Of a DNA stretch of 64,000 bases, positions 8,967 through 17,827 are shown in pieces. Below the pieces are notes generated by a model. That model saw only the letters and a program-made list of their open reading frames with translations, did not search any database and was not told the DNA's origin. This stretch comes from an uncultured Rhodospirillales bacterium (GTDB lineage Bacteria > Pseudomonadota > Alphaproteobacteria > Kiloniellales > Kiloniellaceae): contig CAJXUS010000012.1 of the NCBI GenBank assembly GCA_913060675.1, positions 1 to 64,000 on the forward strand, given 5' to 3'. Positions within the stretch are counted from its first letter, which is position 1, and every line of letters begins with the position of its first letter. Both the position numbers and the translations under genes were made by a program.

Positions 8967-10043
8967 ATGACCGATACGAAGTGTGGTTGGCTGTTAGGCT
9001 TGATGAGTGGAACCTCTATGGATGGCATAGATGTCGCTCTTATCAAAAGCGATGGTGAAACCGTACTTGAACAAGGACAAACTCATAGCTTTTCCTATAA
9101 CAATGATCAGCGTGCCTTGCTTCAATCTGTGATGGGAGAAGGTAAAGAGACTTCTGTTGCAGAAGAAGCTTTAACGCGTTGGCATAGTGAGGCAGTACAA
9201 CAACTTTTGAATAAAGCTGGCCTTGAGGCTTCTGATATTGAGTTAATCGGATTTCACGGACAGACCACCTTTCATGATCCGGCGCGCGGTATAACCAAAC
9301 AAATTGGCGACGGTAAACTGCTGGCTAAACTTTGTGGCATACCTGTCGTAAATGATTTTCGGTCTGCCGATGTTGCGGCTGGTGGAGAGGGCGCTCCTTT
9401 TGCACCGCTCTATCATCAGGCTTTGGCGCGGGAATTGACCAAGCCAATCGTTGTTCTCAATATTGGCGGCGTTTCCAACATCACCTATCTTGGTCCAGAT
9501 GGTTCTGTGCTTGCGTGCGATACCGGACCGGGCAACGGTCTGCTGGATGATTGGATGTTTAAGCATTTTGGCAAGGCCATGGATGAAGGCGGACGGGTTG
9601 CAGCTTCTGGTCATGTCAATCAAGCAGTACTTTCAAAAATGCTCGATAATCCCTTTCTCTCCCAAGAACCACCAAAGTCGTTAGACCGCTACGATTTCTC
9701 AAGTGAGCACGTACAAGGCCTGAACCCGGAAGACGGGGCCGCGACTTTGACGACTTTTACAGCAGCGGCGAATGCCAAGGTGCTTCCGTATCTTCCACAA
9801 GCACCTGAGAAGTGGTTTGTAACAGGTGGAGGACGTCATAACCCTGTACTGATGGATGCCCTGCGTGAAGCTCTCAAGGTTTCTGTCGAGCCTGTTGAAA
9901 GTGTTGGCTGGGACGGAGACCACCTCGAAGCACAGGCCTTCGCCTTTTTAGCCAAACGCAGCCAGCTTGGGTTGCCATTGTCCTTGCCAACAACAACGAA
10001 GGTTCCTGAGCCATGCCATGGTGGTGTGTTGCACGCCGCTTGA
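8967..10043 (+). CDS. anmK: Anhydro-N-acetylmuramic acid kinase
   Basis: AnmK phosphorylates and opens 1,6-anhydro-N-acetylmuramate released during peptidoglycan turnover, giving MurNAc-6-phosphate for recycling. The 358-residue length is typical. The phosphate loop LMSGTSMDGID is near residues 12-22. The hexokinase/actin-fold signatures follow: NIGGVSNITYLGPDG near 167-181, then DTGPGN, and GGGRHNP near 287-293. ATG 8967 follows GAGAAGAG. It is a single gene closed by a strong bidirectional terminator. The 13-bp array just before its ribosome site could affect its expression. Confidence 0.97.
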   Translation: MTDTKCGWLLGLMSGTSMDGIDVALIKSDGETVLEQGQTHSFSYNNDQRALLQSVMGEGKETSVAEEALTRWHSEAVQQLLNKAGLEASDIELIGFHGQTTFHDPARGITKQIGDGKLLAKLCGIPVVNDFRSADVAAGGEGAPFAPLYHQALARELTKPIVVLNIGGVSNITYLGPDGSVLACDTGPGNGLLDDWMFKHFGKAMDEGGRVAASGHVNQAVLSKMLDNPFLSQEPPKSLDRYDFSSEHVQGLNPEDGAATLTTFTAAANAKVLPYLPQAPEKWFVTGGGRHNPVLMDALREALKVSVEPVESVGWDGDHLEAQAFAFLAKRSQLGLPLSLPTTTKVPEPCHGGVLHAA

Positions 10044-10082
10044 ATGTTTCAAAATTTTTGAACTAAGTTTGTGCAAGACACA

Positions 10083-10124
10083 AAAAAAGGCCGCTGATTA
10101 CATTTGCAATCAGCGGCCTTTTTT
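10083..10124. terminator. Bidirectional rho-independent terminator
   Basis: A 17-bp perfect stem, AAAAAAGGCCGCTGATT against AATCAGCGGCCTTTTTT, has an 8-base loop and an A/T run at each end. It lies between the convergent anmK and hydrolase genes and can stop transcription from both sides. Confidence 0.95.
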
Positions 10125-10145
10125 ATTCATCACTCTATAGAGTGC

Positions 10146-10796
10146 TTACTCTTCAGCTGGTGCCAGGTTTTGGCTGACGTAATCTTGAATGTGGCTATCG
10201 ACGATTTCCATTTCGTTTTCGAAATAGTGGCCAGCAGTTGGCTCGATCCGATAATCGATCGCGATACCTTTTTGTGAATTCAGCTTATCGACAAGTTTTG
10301 CCGTTGCGGATTCTGGTACGACGTCATCGCGCTCACCCTGAACGATCAGGCCAGATGACGGGCAGGGTGCCAGAAAGCTGAAGTCGAACATGTTTGCGGG
10401 TGGTGCAATTGATACAAATCCATCGATCTCAGGCCGACGCATGAGCAATTGCATGCTGATCCAGGCGCCGAATGAAAATCCGGATACCCAGCACTGGCTG
10501 GCATTTGCATTGACGGACTGAAGCCAGTCTAGGGCAGATGCTGCATCAGAAAGCTCACCTTCGCCGTCATCGAACGTACCTTGAGAGCGGCCTACACCGC
10601 GAAAGTTAAAGCGCAGAACTGAAAAGCCCTGAGCTTTGAAAGAGTTGAACATCGTGTAGACGATTTTGTTGTTCATTGTGCCGCCGTGCTGAGGATGCGG
10701 GTGAAGCATCAACGCAATCGGGGCATTGGGGGTCGGATTGTGAAAATAGCGTCCTTCAAGACGACCTTCTGGGCCGTTCAGAATAATATCAGGCAT
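10146..10796 (-). CDS. Alpha/beta hydrolase of unknown substrate
   Basis: This 216-residue cytoplasmic protein has an alpha/beta-hydrolase fold. The oxyanion-side motif LHPHPQHGG is near residues 31-39. The nucleophile elbow GFSFG puts the catalytic serine at 108. A likely acid lies in GERDDVVP near 153-160, and the histidine is in TAGHYF near 190. This short type, with HPHPQHGG and RFNFRGVGRSQG, is widespread in alphaproteobacteria and is usually named alpha/beta hydrolase or dienelactone-hydrolase-like. No lid domain or signal peptide is seen. It stands alone between anmK and cysE, so context gives no substrate. Confidence 0.88.
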   Translation of the reverse strand: MPDIILNGPEGRLEGRYFHNPTPNAPIALMLHPHPQHGGTMNNKIVYTMFNSFKAQGFSVLRFNFRGVGRSQGTFDDGEGELSDAASALDWLQSVNANASQCWVSGFSFGAWISMQLLMRRPEIDGFVSIAPPANMFDFSFLAPCPSSGLIVQGERDDVVPESATAKLVDKLNSQKGIAIDYRIEPTAGHYFENEMEIVDSHIQDYVSQNLAPAEE

Positions 10797-10979
10797 ACAG
10801 TCACTGTTCCCTTTAGTTGACTTCGAGGCTTTATTTCAGCCGTTCACCTGTTTAGACTACCTTCACATAAGCTCCAAAAAAGCTATTGTGCAGCTGGTCT
10901 AAACACTTGCTACACTTGACCCCGACGACCCGGATAATTATATCGCAGAGGATGTGCAGTGTGATTTCAATGCATTGTA

Positions 10980-10985
10980 TATAAT
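10980..10985 (+). promoter_or_regulatory. Possible -10 element for cysE
   Basis: TATAAT lies 65 bases before cysE, preceded by TG two bases further upstream. No good -35 hexamer is seen at 16-18 bases, so this is a weak call. The rest of the 254-base gap 10797-11050 shows no other clear element. Confidence 0.3.
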
Positions 10986-11050
10986 CTACGGGTAGCGCTT
11001 AGCCAAATACCTTTTTCAAGAAAGTAAAAGGTAGAGATAGGAACGAACGA

Positions 11051-11818
11051 ATGTTCGACAGAGTAAAAGCTGAAATTGATGCGACAATGTCGCGTGATCC
11101 TGCCGCACGCTCACGCGCAGAGGTCGTGCTTTGTTATCCCGGTTTTCAGGCTGTTAGTCTGCACAGACTATCCAATAAACTGTGGCGAAAAGACTGGCGG
11201 TTACTTGCGCGGTGTTTATCCCATTTAGGGCGCGTGGTAACGGGAATCGAAATTCATCCCGGCGCGACCATCGGAAAAGGTTTTTTTATCGACCATGGCA
11301 TGGGCGTGGTTATCGGTGAAACATCTGTCATCGGCGACAATGTGACGCTCTATCACGGCGTGACTTTAGGGGGGGTAGCTCCTAGTGTTGATTCTGATGC
11401 TCAGCGCGGAACCAAACGTCATCCAACTTTGGAATGTGGAACAATCGTCGGATCTGGTGCACAAGTACTTGGCCCCATTGTGGTTGCGCGCAATGCCCGA
11501 ATTGGGGCAAATTCTGTTGTGACCAAGGATGTGCCTTGTTGTGCAACGGTTGTGGGCATTCCTGGTAAAGTGGTTAATCCGAAACCTGTCGTGGTGGACG
11601 AACAACCTTTTGTGGCCTATGGAATACCTACGGGGGATGTCCCAGATCCTGTCGCACGTACACTTGAGGGACTTCTTAACGAGGTTCAATCGCTGCGCAG
11701 GCGTTTGAACTCTTTGGAAGGTCAGGATGACTATCAGGGTAATCTGCTGACAAAAAAGGCGGAAACTGACAAGAATGAAAGCACTGGCGAAGATATCCCT
11801 CCGCAGGGGAAATGTTAA
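11051..11818 (+). CDS. cysE: Serine O-acetyltransferase
   Basis: CysE transfers acetyl from acetyl-CoA to serine, making O-acetylserine, the acceptor for sulfide in cysteine synthesis. In this 255-residue protein the N-terminal helices (residues 1-65) are followed by left-handed hexapeptide repeats (about 70-180). [20 protein letters not shown] and LYHGVTLGG contain the family's catalytic histidine region. The tail after about residue 190 is long and polar, unlike the short E. coli tail, as in many alphaproteobacteria. It lies 99 bases before iscR and the two desulfurases, so cysteine supply and cysteine sulfur use are side by side. The start is supported by an AGATAGG-like site. Confidence 0.95.
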   Translation: MFDRVKAEIDATMSRDPAARSRAEVVLCYPGFQAVSLHRLSNKLWRKDWRLLARCLSHLGRVVTGIEIHPGATIGKGFFIDHGMGVVIGETSVIGDNVTLYHGVTLGGVAPSVDSDAQRGTKRHPTLECGTIVGSGAQVLGPIVVARNARIGANSVVTKDVPCCATVVGIPGKVVNPKPVVVDEQPFVAYGIPTGDVPDPVARTLEGLLNEVQSLRRRLNSLEGQDDYQGNLLTKKAETDKNESTGEDIPPQGKC

Positions 11819-11856
11819 GCTTACCTCATCGCAAGAGGTGTTTATAAATTTGAGGC

Positions 11857-11865
11857 TGTTATAAT
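11857..11865 (+). promoter_or_regulatory. Extended -10 promoter candidate for iscR
   Basis: TGTTATAAT (TG, one base, TATAAT) is an extended -10 element 52 bases before the iscR start. No clear -35 is seen, which is tolerated with an extended -10. I could not find a convincing IscR palindrome around it by eye. Confidence 0.4.
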
Positions 11866-11917
11866 ATGACGGGCGTTAAGGATCAGGTTGTTATCGGATG
11901 TTTAGGAGTGATGGGCC

Positions 11918-12388
11918 GTGAAACTAAGCACTAAAGGTCGCTATGCCGTGATGGCAATGGTTGATTTGGCTCTCTATGCTGATGAGCGCCCGGTATCTCT
12001 TGCCGAGATTGCGGACCGACAGGAAATCTCTCTTTCATATCTTGAACAACTTTTTGCCAAGCTGAGACGGGAAAATTTGGTGGCATCAGTACGCGGCCCC
12101 GGTGGCGGCTACAAAATGTCAAAAAAAGCCAGTGAGACTATGATCTCTGAAATATTCCAGGCGGTTGAAGAACCAATAAGGGCAACAGCTTGTACGCCGA
12201 CAAGTCCTCAGGGGTGTCGAAGCGATAAAAGCCGTTGTATTACTCATGACCTCTGGCTTGGTCTTTCGAACCACATCTATAGCTATTTGAACAGTGTTTC
12301 CTTGGCAGACGTAATTGAACGTCGTATTGAACCTGGGTCAGCTTTATTTCTGTCTTCTGGCCCAAATGATGGTGTCGCTGCTGAATAA
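11918..12388 (+). CDS. iscR: IscR-type Rrf2 regulator with [2Fe-2S] ligands
   Basis: IscR senses Fe-S cluster supply and represses cluster-assembly genes when it carries its [2Fe-2S] cluster. This 156-residue protein has an N-terminal winged helix (residues 1-65). A GGGYKM wing is followed by the ligand set Cys92, Cys100, Cys107 and His110, close to the E. coli IscR pattern (Cys92, 98, 104, His107). All ligands are present, so a working sensor is likely. The start is GTG 11918, the only in-frame choice that fits; TAGGAG lies about ten bases upstream. It leads a unit with two cysteine desulfurases and a ferredoxin, which it probably controls. Confidence 0.93.
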   Translation: MKLSTKGRYAVMAMVDLALYADERPVSLAEIADRQEISLSYLEQLFAKLRRENLVASVRGPGGGYKMSKKASETMISEIFQAVEEPIRATACTPTSPQGCRSDKSRCITHDLWLGLSNHIYSYLNSVSLADVIERRIEPGSALFLSSGPNDGVAAE

Positions 12389-12399
12389 CCACCATATAT

Positions 12400-12467
12400 C
12401 TATTGGACCCAGTGTTTTAATTGGTCCAGTGTAATATTGACCCGAATGTTATATTGGGCCTAGTGAA
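12400..12467. repeat. Degenerate 17-bp tandem repeat between iscR and a desulfurase gene
   Basis: Four 17-base units at 12400-12416, 12417-12433, 12434-12450 and 12451-12467 follow a loose pattern ATATTGGNCCNAGTGTT. They are diverged but keep the period exactly. They fill most of the gap between iscR and the next gene, about 37 bases before its ATG. Confidence 0.65.
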
Positions 12468-12503
12468 GAATCAGCTTGGCTTAAATTGGATATGAGACCT
12501 TAA

Positions 12504-13622
12504 ATGCGCCGTTCCGTCTATCTTGATTACAATGCTACGGCACCCGTTCGACCTGAAGTGATAGAAGCCGTTACTTCTGCGCTTAAACAAACCGGCAATC
12601 CTTCATCTATTCACGAATATGGACGCGCGGCCAGACGCCTGGTTGAAGACGCGCGTGCCGAGATTGCGGCACTTGTGGCCAGTAAACCGGCAAGGGTGGT
12701 ATTTACCTCCGGTGGCACTGAAGCAAATAACCTAGCTCTCAAAGGTTCAGGCCGCAGTCGCATTTTGGTGTCTTCTATTGAGCATCCTTCTGTGTTGCAG
12801 GTTCATGAAAATGCGGTTCAGATTCCTGTGGATGAGCAAGGCAATATAAGGCTATCAGCTCTGGAAGAGTTGCTCGCCGACGACGGCGACAAGACGCTTG
12901 TCTCTGTCATGATGGCCAATAATGAAACCGGCGTTTTGCAACCCATTGAGCAGATTGTAAAATTAGCCCACGACAAAGGCGCTTTGGTTCATTGCGACGC
13001 TGTGCAGGCCGCTGGAAAAGTGGCTATTAACTGCGAAGAACTCGCGATAGATTTTACGACGATTTCTTCTCATAAACTCGGAGGCCCTCAGGGAATAGGG
13101 GCTATGATCCTGGGTAAAGGTCTCGAGATCATTTCTCAACAATTGGGCGGCGGACAGGAAAGACGCCGACGCGGTGGGACAGAGAATGTTTCTGGGATCG
13201 CCGGCTTTGGTGTGGCGGCAAGACTTTCGCTTGAAGGACTTTCTGATATGCAGAAAAAATCTCAATCCCGAGACGCCATGGAACAAAAGCTCTTGGCTGC
13301 GGCACCGAGGGCGCGTGTCTTTGGTGCCAACACTCCCCGTGTCCCCAATACCACGACAATTACAATGCCGGGTGTGCCATCAGATACTCAATTGATGGTG
13401 CTTGATCTCGAAGGATATGCGGTGTCCTCTGGATCTGCTTGCTCCTCCGGTAAGGTTCAAGCGTCGCACGTGCTCAAGGCCATGGGGGCGGATGACAAGG
13501 CCGCAGGCGAGGCTATTCGTATTTCGACAGGGTGGAACTCAAGCCTGGAAGATTTGGATCGTTTTACGGATGCCTGGATTGCCTTGTTCCAGCGCAAAGG
13601 AGAGCGGCCAGAGGGTGTTTAG
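12504..13622 (+). CDS. Cysteine desulfurase, NifS/IscS family (first copy)
   Basis: This is a PLP enzyme that takes sulfur from cysteine, leaving a persulfide and alanine. At 372 residues it is a group I (NifS-like) enzyme. The PLP lysine is Lys191 in SSHKLGG, and the cofactor histidine lies in SSIEHPSV near 94. The persulfide cysteine is Cys313 in SSGSACSSGK, so all key residues are in place. It is shorter than the second copy downstream (399 residues) and clearly diverged from it. Seven bases separate the two genes, so they are co-transcribed, probably from the iscR promoter. It may serve as a general sulfur donor; its exact acceptor is not visible. Confidence 0.92.
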   Translation: MRRSVYLDYNATAPVRPEVIEAVTSALKQTGNPSSIHEYGRAARRLVEDARAEIAALVASKPARVVFTSGGTEANNLALKGSGRSRILVSSIEHPSVLQVHENAVQIPVDEQGNIRLSALEELLADDGDKTLVSVMMANNETGVLQPIEQIVKLAHDKGALVHCDAVQAAGKVAINCEELAIDFTTISSHKLGGPQGIGAMILGKGLEIISQQLGGGQERRRRGGTENVSGIAGFGVAARLSLEGLSDMQKKSQSRDAMEQKLLAAAPRARVFGANTPRVPNTTTITMPGVPSDTQLMVLDLEGYAVSSGSACSSGKVQASHVLKAMGADDKAAGEAIRISTGWNSSLEDLDRFTDAWIALFQRKGERPEGV

Positions 13623-13628
13623 AGTCTA

Positions 13629-14828
13629 ATGCAGAACAAAAAAGCCAATAGATCAATTAAACCTATCTACCTCGATTATCAGGCCACAACACCTACAGAC
13701 CCACGTGTGGTCAAGGCCATGCTGCCCTTTTTTAGCGAGAGTTTTGGCAACCCTCACTCGGTTGACCACGCCTACGGCTGGGAAGCAGAAGAGGTGGTGG
13801 ATAAAGCACGCCAGCAAATCGCGGATGTGATCGGTGCCGACCCGAGGGAAATAATTTTCACATCTGGTGCCACTGAATCAAACAATCTGGCAATAAAAGG
13901 CCTGGCTCATTTCCTGCGCGATAACCCCAGAGGCTCCCCACGTAATCGGATCATCACGACAACAATTGAACACAAATGCGTTTTGGAATCTGTGAACCGA
14001 TTGGAACGTGAAGGCTTCGACGTTATCAGGCTGCCCGTTGATGCCATGGGCTTGGTCGATATGGAGGCTTTGTCAAAAGCCGTTACCGAGGAAACAGTCC
14101 TTGTATCGATTATGGCTGTAAACAATGAAATCGGCGTTATTCAGCACTTAAGCCGAATTGGAGAAATTTGTAAGGCTGCTGGTGCCAAGTTTCACACTGA
14201 TGCAGCCCAGGCCGTTGGCAAAATTCCCCTAGATGTGAATAAAATGCAGATCGATCTGATGAGCATCTCGGGTCATAAAATATACGGGCCCAAAGGCATC
14301 GGTGCTCTTTATGTGCGCAGGCGCCCTCGTATTCGTCTGGAGCCTTTAATCGATGGCGGAGGGCAGGAACGAGGCCTTCGTTCAGGTACACTGGCAACGC
14401 CTCTTTGTGTCGGCCTTGGCGCAGCAGCTCAATACGCCAACGAAGAAATGTTTGGCGAGTATGATCGGCTGTCGTCTTTAAGTCGACGCTTTCAAGAGGG
14501 ACTGAAAGCCGGATTGGTGGGTGTGAGCTTTAATGGTGATCCCGAGCAGAGGATTCCTGGTAACCTCAACGTAACTTTCGAAGATGTTTCTGGTGTAGAA
14601 TTGATGAAGTCTATTCCTGGCCTGGCCCTATCGATGGGATCTGCTTGTACCTCGGCTGATCTCGATCCATCTTATGTGCTTAAGGCTTTGGGTTTAAACG
14701 AAAGTCAGGCATTGTCATCCCTTCGTATTGGCCTCGGTCGCTTCACAAAAGAAGAAGAGGTTGATCAGGCCATTGATCTCTTGATTAAGGCGGTTGGAAA
14801 ATTACGATCAGCTCCGCGCGGCTCATGA
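13629..14828 (+). CDS. iscS: Cysteine desulfurase IscS (second copy)
   Basis: This is the canonical IscS-like enzyme, which supplies sulfur for Fe-S clusters and tRNA thiolation. At 399 residues it has the family pattern LDYQATTPTDPRV at the N-terminus. The PLP lysine is Lys217 in SGHKIYGPKG and the active-site cysteine is Cys340 in SMGSACTSADLDPSYVLKA, a near-perfect IscS signature. The ribosome site is weak, so translation may be coupled to the gene before it. Unlike the E. coli isc operon there is no iscU, iscA, hscA or hscB after it: a 164-base gap leads straight to ferredoxin. The scaffold must be encoded elsewhere. Confidence 0.95.
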   Translation: MQNKKANRSIKPIYLDYQATTPTDPRVVKAMLPFFSESFGNPHSVDHAYGWEAEEVVDKARQQIADVIGADPREIIFTSGATESNNLAIKGLAHFLRDNPRGSPRNRIITTTIEHKCVLESVNRLEREGFDVIRLPVDAMGLVDMEALSKAVTEETVLVSIMAVNNEIGVIQHLSRIGEICKAAGAKFHTDAAQAVGKIPLDVNKMQIDLMSISGHKIYGPKGIGALYVRRRPRIRLEPLIDGGGQERGLRSGTLATPLCVGLGAAAQYANEEMFGEYDRLSSLSRRFQEGLKAGLVGVSFNGDPEQRIPGNLNVTFEDVSGVELMKSIPGLALSMGSACTSADLDPSYVLKALGLNESQALSSLRIGLGRFTKEEEVDQAIDLLIKAVGKLRSAPRGS

Positions 14829-14992
14829 TATGAAAAAGCACTTCCCAAGTCAGACTTAAGCGGCGTATATAGTCAGCCACTGTGAATAAATAGTAAAATA
14901 ATAGCCGACCATAAGTACGGCAGCGGATCGATGTTAAGGGGCATGTGAAAGTCATCAGGCTTTGTCCCCGGTTATGTTAGGAGAATTGGCGC

Positions 14993-15307
14993 ATGCCAAA
15001 AATGACTTTTGTCGAAACAGACGGTTCCGAAAAAGAAGTTGATGCCCCTCTCGGGCTATCAGTTCTTGAAATTGCTCAGCGTAATGATATCGATATCGAA
15101 GGTGCTTGCGAAGGATCTCTCGCCTGTGCGACCTGCCATGTGGTTATTGACCCGAGTTGGTATGGCAAGCTGGAAGAAGTATCTGAAGACGAAGAAGATA
15201 TGCTCGACCTTGCTTTTAACCTGACCGAGACATCGCGTCTGGGCTGTCAGTTGATTATGTCTGAAGAGCTTGATGGCCTGAAGGTTCAGTTACCTGAGGC
15301 TCTTTGA
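14993..15307 (+). CDS. fdx: ISC-type [2Fe-2S] ferredoxin
   Basis: This 104-residue adrenodoxin-type ferredoxin supplies electrons for Fe-S cluster assembly. Four ligands are visible: Cys39, Cys45 and Cys48 in [10 protein letters not shown], and Cys85 in RLGCQL. The acidic stretch [14 protein letters not shown] near residues 61-74 is the partner-binding helix of this class. ATG 14993 follows AGGAGA at ideal distance. It sits 164 bases after iscS, possibly with its own promoter in that gap, and ends at a rho-independent terminator, closing the cluster. Confidence 0.95.
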   Translation: MPKMTFVETDGSEKEVDAPLGLSVLEIAQRNDIDIEGACEGSLACATCHVVIDPSWYGKLEEVSEDEEDMLDLAFNLTETSRLGCQLIMSEELDGLKVQLPEAL

Positions 15308-15327
15308 GCGGTTGATAATTTTTAGAT

Positions 15328-15360
15328 AGCGGTCTAATTAATTTTGGACCGCTTTTTTTC
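15328..15360 (+). terminator. Rho-independent terminator after fdx
   Basis: AGCGGTC pairs with GACCGCT around a 12-base AT-rich loop and is followed by seven T residues. Its position rules out the longer upstream reading of tenA, which would start inside this hairpin. Confidence 0.85.
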
Positions 15361-15403
15361 TGACGATAATCTTACCGTCGGGTTCTCCAAAAAGAAAAAT
15401 AAC

Positions 15404-16084
15404 ATGTCCTTTTATGAAGATCTCAAAGCAGAATGCCCTACGGAATGGGCATCGTATGTTTATCATCCCTTTGTTCAGTCAATGGGGGATGGATCTTTAT
15501 CAGAGGCTGCTTTTAAGCATTATCTTATTCAGGATTATCTCTTTTTAGTCCAGTTCAGTAGAGCCTATGCCTTGGCTGTTTTTAAAAGTGATAATTTGGA
15601 CGACATGCGTCAGGCTTCGACAACGATGGACGCACTGTTAAACGAAGAAGTGAAATTGCATATCAGCTATTGTGCTGATTGGGGGATTAAGAAATCTGTC
15701 TTGGAAGCGGAGCCCGAAGCCGCAGCCAATATCGCCTATACCCGTTATGTCATGGAACGGGGAATGTCTGGCGATATTCTTGATCTTCTCGTTGCACTGG
15801 CTCCTTGTGTTATGGGCTATGCTGAAATCGGATCTCGTCTGGCGGATGAACAGACGACAGCGCTAGAAAACAATCCTTATCGCCCTTGGATCGATATGTA
15901 TTCAAGTAACGAGTATCAGCAAGTCGCAGCGGGTGCTTACGGGCAGTTGGAACGTGTTGCGATGTCCCGGCTAGGCGAAGATTACAGGTCTTCGGGGCGT
16001 TGGAAACAGCTTTGCGAAACCTTTGCCACCGCAACAAGACTAGAAGCCGGTTTTTGGGAAATGGGCCTTACAGGGTCTTTGTAA
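15404..16084 (+). CDS. tenA: TenA-family aminopyrimidine aminohydrolase (thiaminase II)
   Basis: TenA releases hydroxymethylpyrimidine from degraded thiamine or its aminomethyl form for salvage. Starting at ATG 15404 (MSFYEDLKAE) the protein has 226 residues, the usual length. Cys135 in APCVMGYAEIG matches the catalytic cysteine of the family, and FWEMG near the C-terminus carries the conserved late glutamate. The frame is open upstream to 15344, but those codons overlap the fdx terminator, so 15404 is the true start. No other thiamine gene is adjacent and no TPP riboswitch was found before it, which suggests a salvage enzyme made constitutively. Confidence 0.93.
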   Translation: MSFYEDLKAECPTEWASYVYHPFVQSMGDGSLSEAAFKHYLIQDYLFLVQFSRAYALAVFKSDNLDDMRQASTTMDALLNEEVKLHISYCADWGIKKSVLEAEPEAAANIAYTRYVMERGMSGDILDLLVALAPCVMGYAEIGSRLADEQTTALENNPYRPWIDMYSSNEYQQVAAGAYGQLERVAMSRLGEDYRSSGRWKQLCETFATATRLEAGFWEMGLTGSL

Positions 16085-16109
16085 GGCTTAAAGGCAATTT
16101 TGGTTAAAT

Positions 16110-16257
16110 ATCCAGATCTTTAAATGCCCAGGCTTTAATTAGAATACAAAACGCCAATTCGATCCAACACTCAATCACAAGTTTAACCCTGCCCCGCAGG
16201 AGCAATTACGACAAATTAAATAGTGGGTTAATAGGCATTTAATTTAGTTATCTGGAT
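16110..16257. repeat. Nested inverted-repeat element between tenA and the antiporter gene
   Basis: Three sets of arms are nested. ATCCAGAT 16110-16117 pairs with ATCTGGAT 16250-16257. TTAAATGCC 16120-16128 pairs with GGCATTTAA 16234-16242. TTAACCC 16183-16189 pairs with GGGTTAA 16225-16231. A separate small hairpin, CCTGC-CCC-GCAGG, lies at 16188-16200 and shares two bases with the last pair. The stretch fills nearly all of the gap between two convergent genes. It may be a MITE-like element or a structured RNA. No T-run terminator is present. Confidence 0.6.
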
Positions 16258-16269
16258 CAGCCCCAACCT

Positions 16270-17532
16270 TTATTTCACAAAACGCTCGACGACCTTTTTA
16301 ACGGTTAGCCCTTGTACGATGATCGAAAAGATGACGATGCCATAGGTTATGGCAAGCAGGCTCTCTTTTTCTGGGACGTTCGGTAGAGAGAGAACAAGGG
16401 CCACAGAGATACCGCCGCGAAGTCCGCCCCAGGTCAAAACAACAATAGCTCCTGGAGTGTATTTTTGCTTGAGACTGAGCAGGCTAATCGGCAGTCCGAC
16501 AGAGATAAAGCGGGCCACTAAGACGACTGGGATCATAATCAGAGTTGCGATTAGATTAGTTGTTGTTTCAGATATAGCCAGAATTTCAAATCCGATAATC
16601 AAAAACAGGGAAGCGTTGAGGATCTCATCGAGGAGGGTCCAGAATTTTTGTACATGGTCCCGAGTGCTTTCGCTCATGGCAAAACGCATGCCGCTGTTGC
16701 CAATCAAAAGGCCAGCTATTACGACGGCAATGGGGCCTGAAAAATGCAAGGCATAAGCGAGGCTGTAACTCACCATGACCAGAGCTAGAGTAATGAGAAC
16801 TTCGATGGTGTATTCATCGATGCTTTTTAAAGCTCGATAGGCAATATACCCCGTGACCAGTCCAAGAGCGGCTCCGCCACCAGCTTCGAGTAAAAAGAAG
16901 CGCACCATTTCAAGGGCCCCCATTTGCTCCTCTCCAGACGTGGGTGATTGGGTGGCTATGGCAACTAAAATGGTAAAGACCACGACGCCAACTCCGTCAT
17001 TAAACAGACTTTCTCCTGCAATTTTGGCCTTGAGAGAACTTGGAACTCTTACCGTCTTAAGGATACCTAGAACTGCGACAGGATCTGTGGGGGCAATCAG
17101 GCTCCCGAAAATCAGGCAATATATTAAGGGTATCTCAAGATCAATGAAGCTTGTGAGGTAAAACATTGAAAAGCCAATGAGGAAGGTTGAGATCAAAACA
17201 CCTACCGTTGCCATGAGTGTAATGGCATATTTGCGATGGATAAGATCTTCAATATTTACATGGAGGGCACCCGCAAAGAGCAGGAAGCTTAACATTCCCT
17301 TCATCAGGGTTTCATGGAAATCAATTTGAGCAAGAGAGAGCCTGACAGCTGACTGTATTCCGAGTTGAGGAACCGCGAGGTCAACCAGCATGACCATAAT
17401 GGAGGCAATTAAGGCAATGACAACAAGGCCAATGGATATCGGCATCCGTAACCAACGATGATTAAGGTAGCCAAAAAATGCAGCCAGCGTGAGTGTGATG
17501 GTCGCAATATTAAAAAGGGAAAGTGTCGTCAT
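16270..17532 (-). CDS. Na+/H+ antiporter, CPA1/NhaP family
   Basis: This 420-residue inner-membrane protein has about twelve hydrophobic helices. It belongs to the monovalent cation:proton antiporter-1 family, exchanging Na+ (or K+) for protons for pH and salt balance. The family marks PTDPVAVLGIL and GESLFNDGVGVVVF, carrying the ion-binding aspartates, are both present. Unlike many family members there is no long cytoplasmic C-terminal domain; the protein ends right after the last helix. The frame can also start at TTG 17553 (427 residues); neither start has a clear ribosome site, and I prefer ATG 17532. Sodium handling would fit a marine host. The 295-base gap to 17828 shows no distinctive structure. 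Confidence 0.9.
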   Translation of the reverse strand: MTTLSLFNIATITLTLAAFFGYLNHRWLRMPISIGLVVIALIASIMVMLVDLAVPQLGIQSAVRLSLAQIDFHETLMKGMLSFLLFAGALHVNIEDLIHRKYAITLMATVGVLISTFLIGFSMFYLTSFIDLEIPLIYCLIFGSLIAPTDPVAVLGILKTVRVPSSLKAKIAGESLFNDGVGVVVFTILVAIATQSPTSGEEQMGALEMVRFFLLEAGGGAALGLVTGYIAYRALKSIDEYTIEVLITLALVMVSYSLAYALHFSGPIAVVIAGLLIGNSGMRFAMSESTRDHVQKFWTLLDEILNASLFLIIGFEILAISETTTNLIATLIMIPVVLVARFISVGLPISLLSLKQKYTPGAIVVLTWGGLRGGISVALVLSLPNVPEKESLLAITYGIVIFSIIVQGLTVKKVVERFVK

Positions 17533-17827
17533 GAATTCACTGGGTAAGCTCAACCGATAGGTTCAAAAGAAACATTTATACTGTCAGACGTATATAGCAG
17601 ATCGTTGATTGAAACATAAGGTTATTCCTTGAGATATCCTCTGTTTGTTTTTCTATAAAGAAGGGGCATTTTTTAAAAACCTGCATACTAACAAGAAGCT
17701 TAGATGGTTAATCTTTCTTAAAGCAACCTTGGAGTTTATACATCGTTAAGTCTTTCCCGTTAAGATGTGGTTATGCTTGCATGGGGTCTATATCTAAGTC
17801 CAAAACCGGGGGGTGGAGGGTTGCCGA

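Noticed and set aside
15308..15403. TPP riboswitch before tenA
   Set aside because: The gap is only about 95 bases, contains the fdx terminator and lacks the conserved thi-box sequence.
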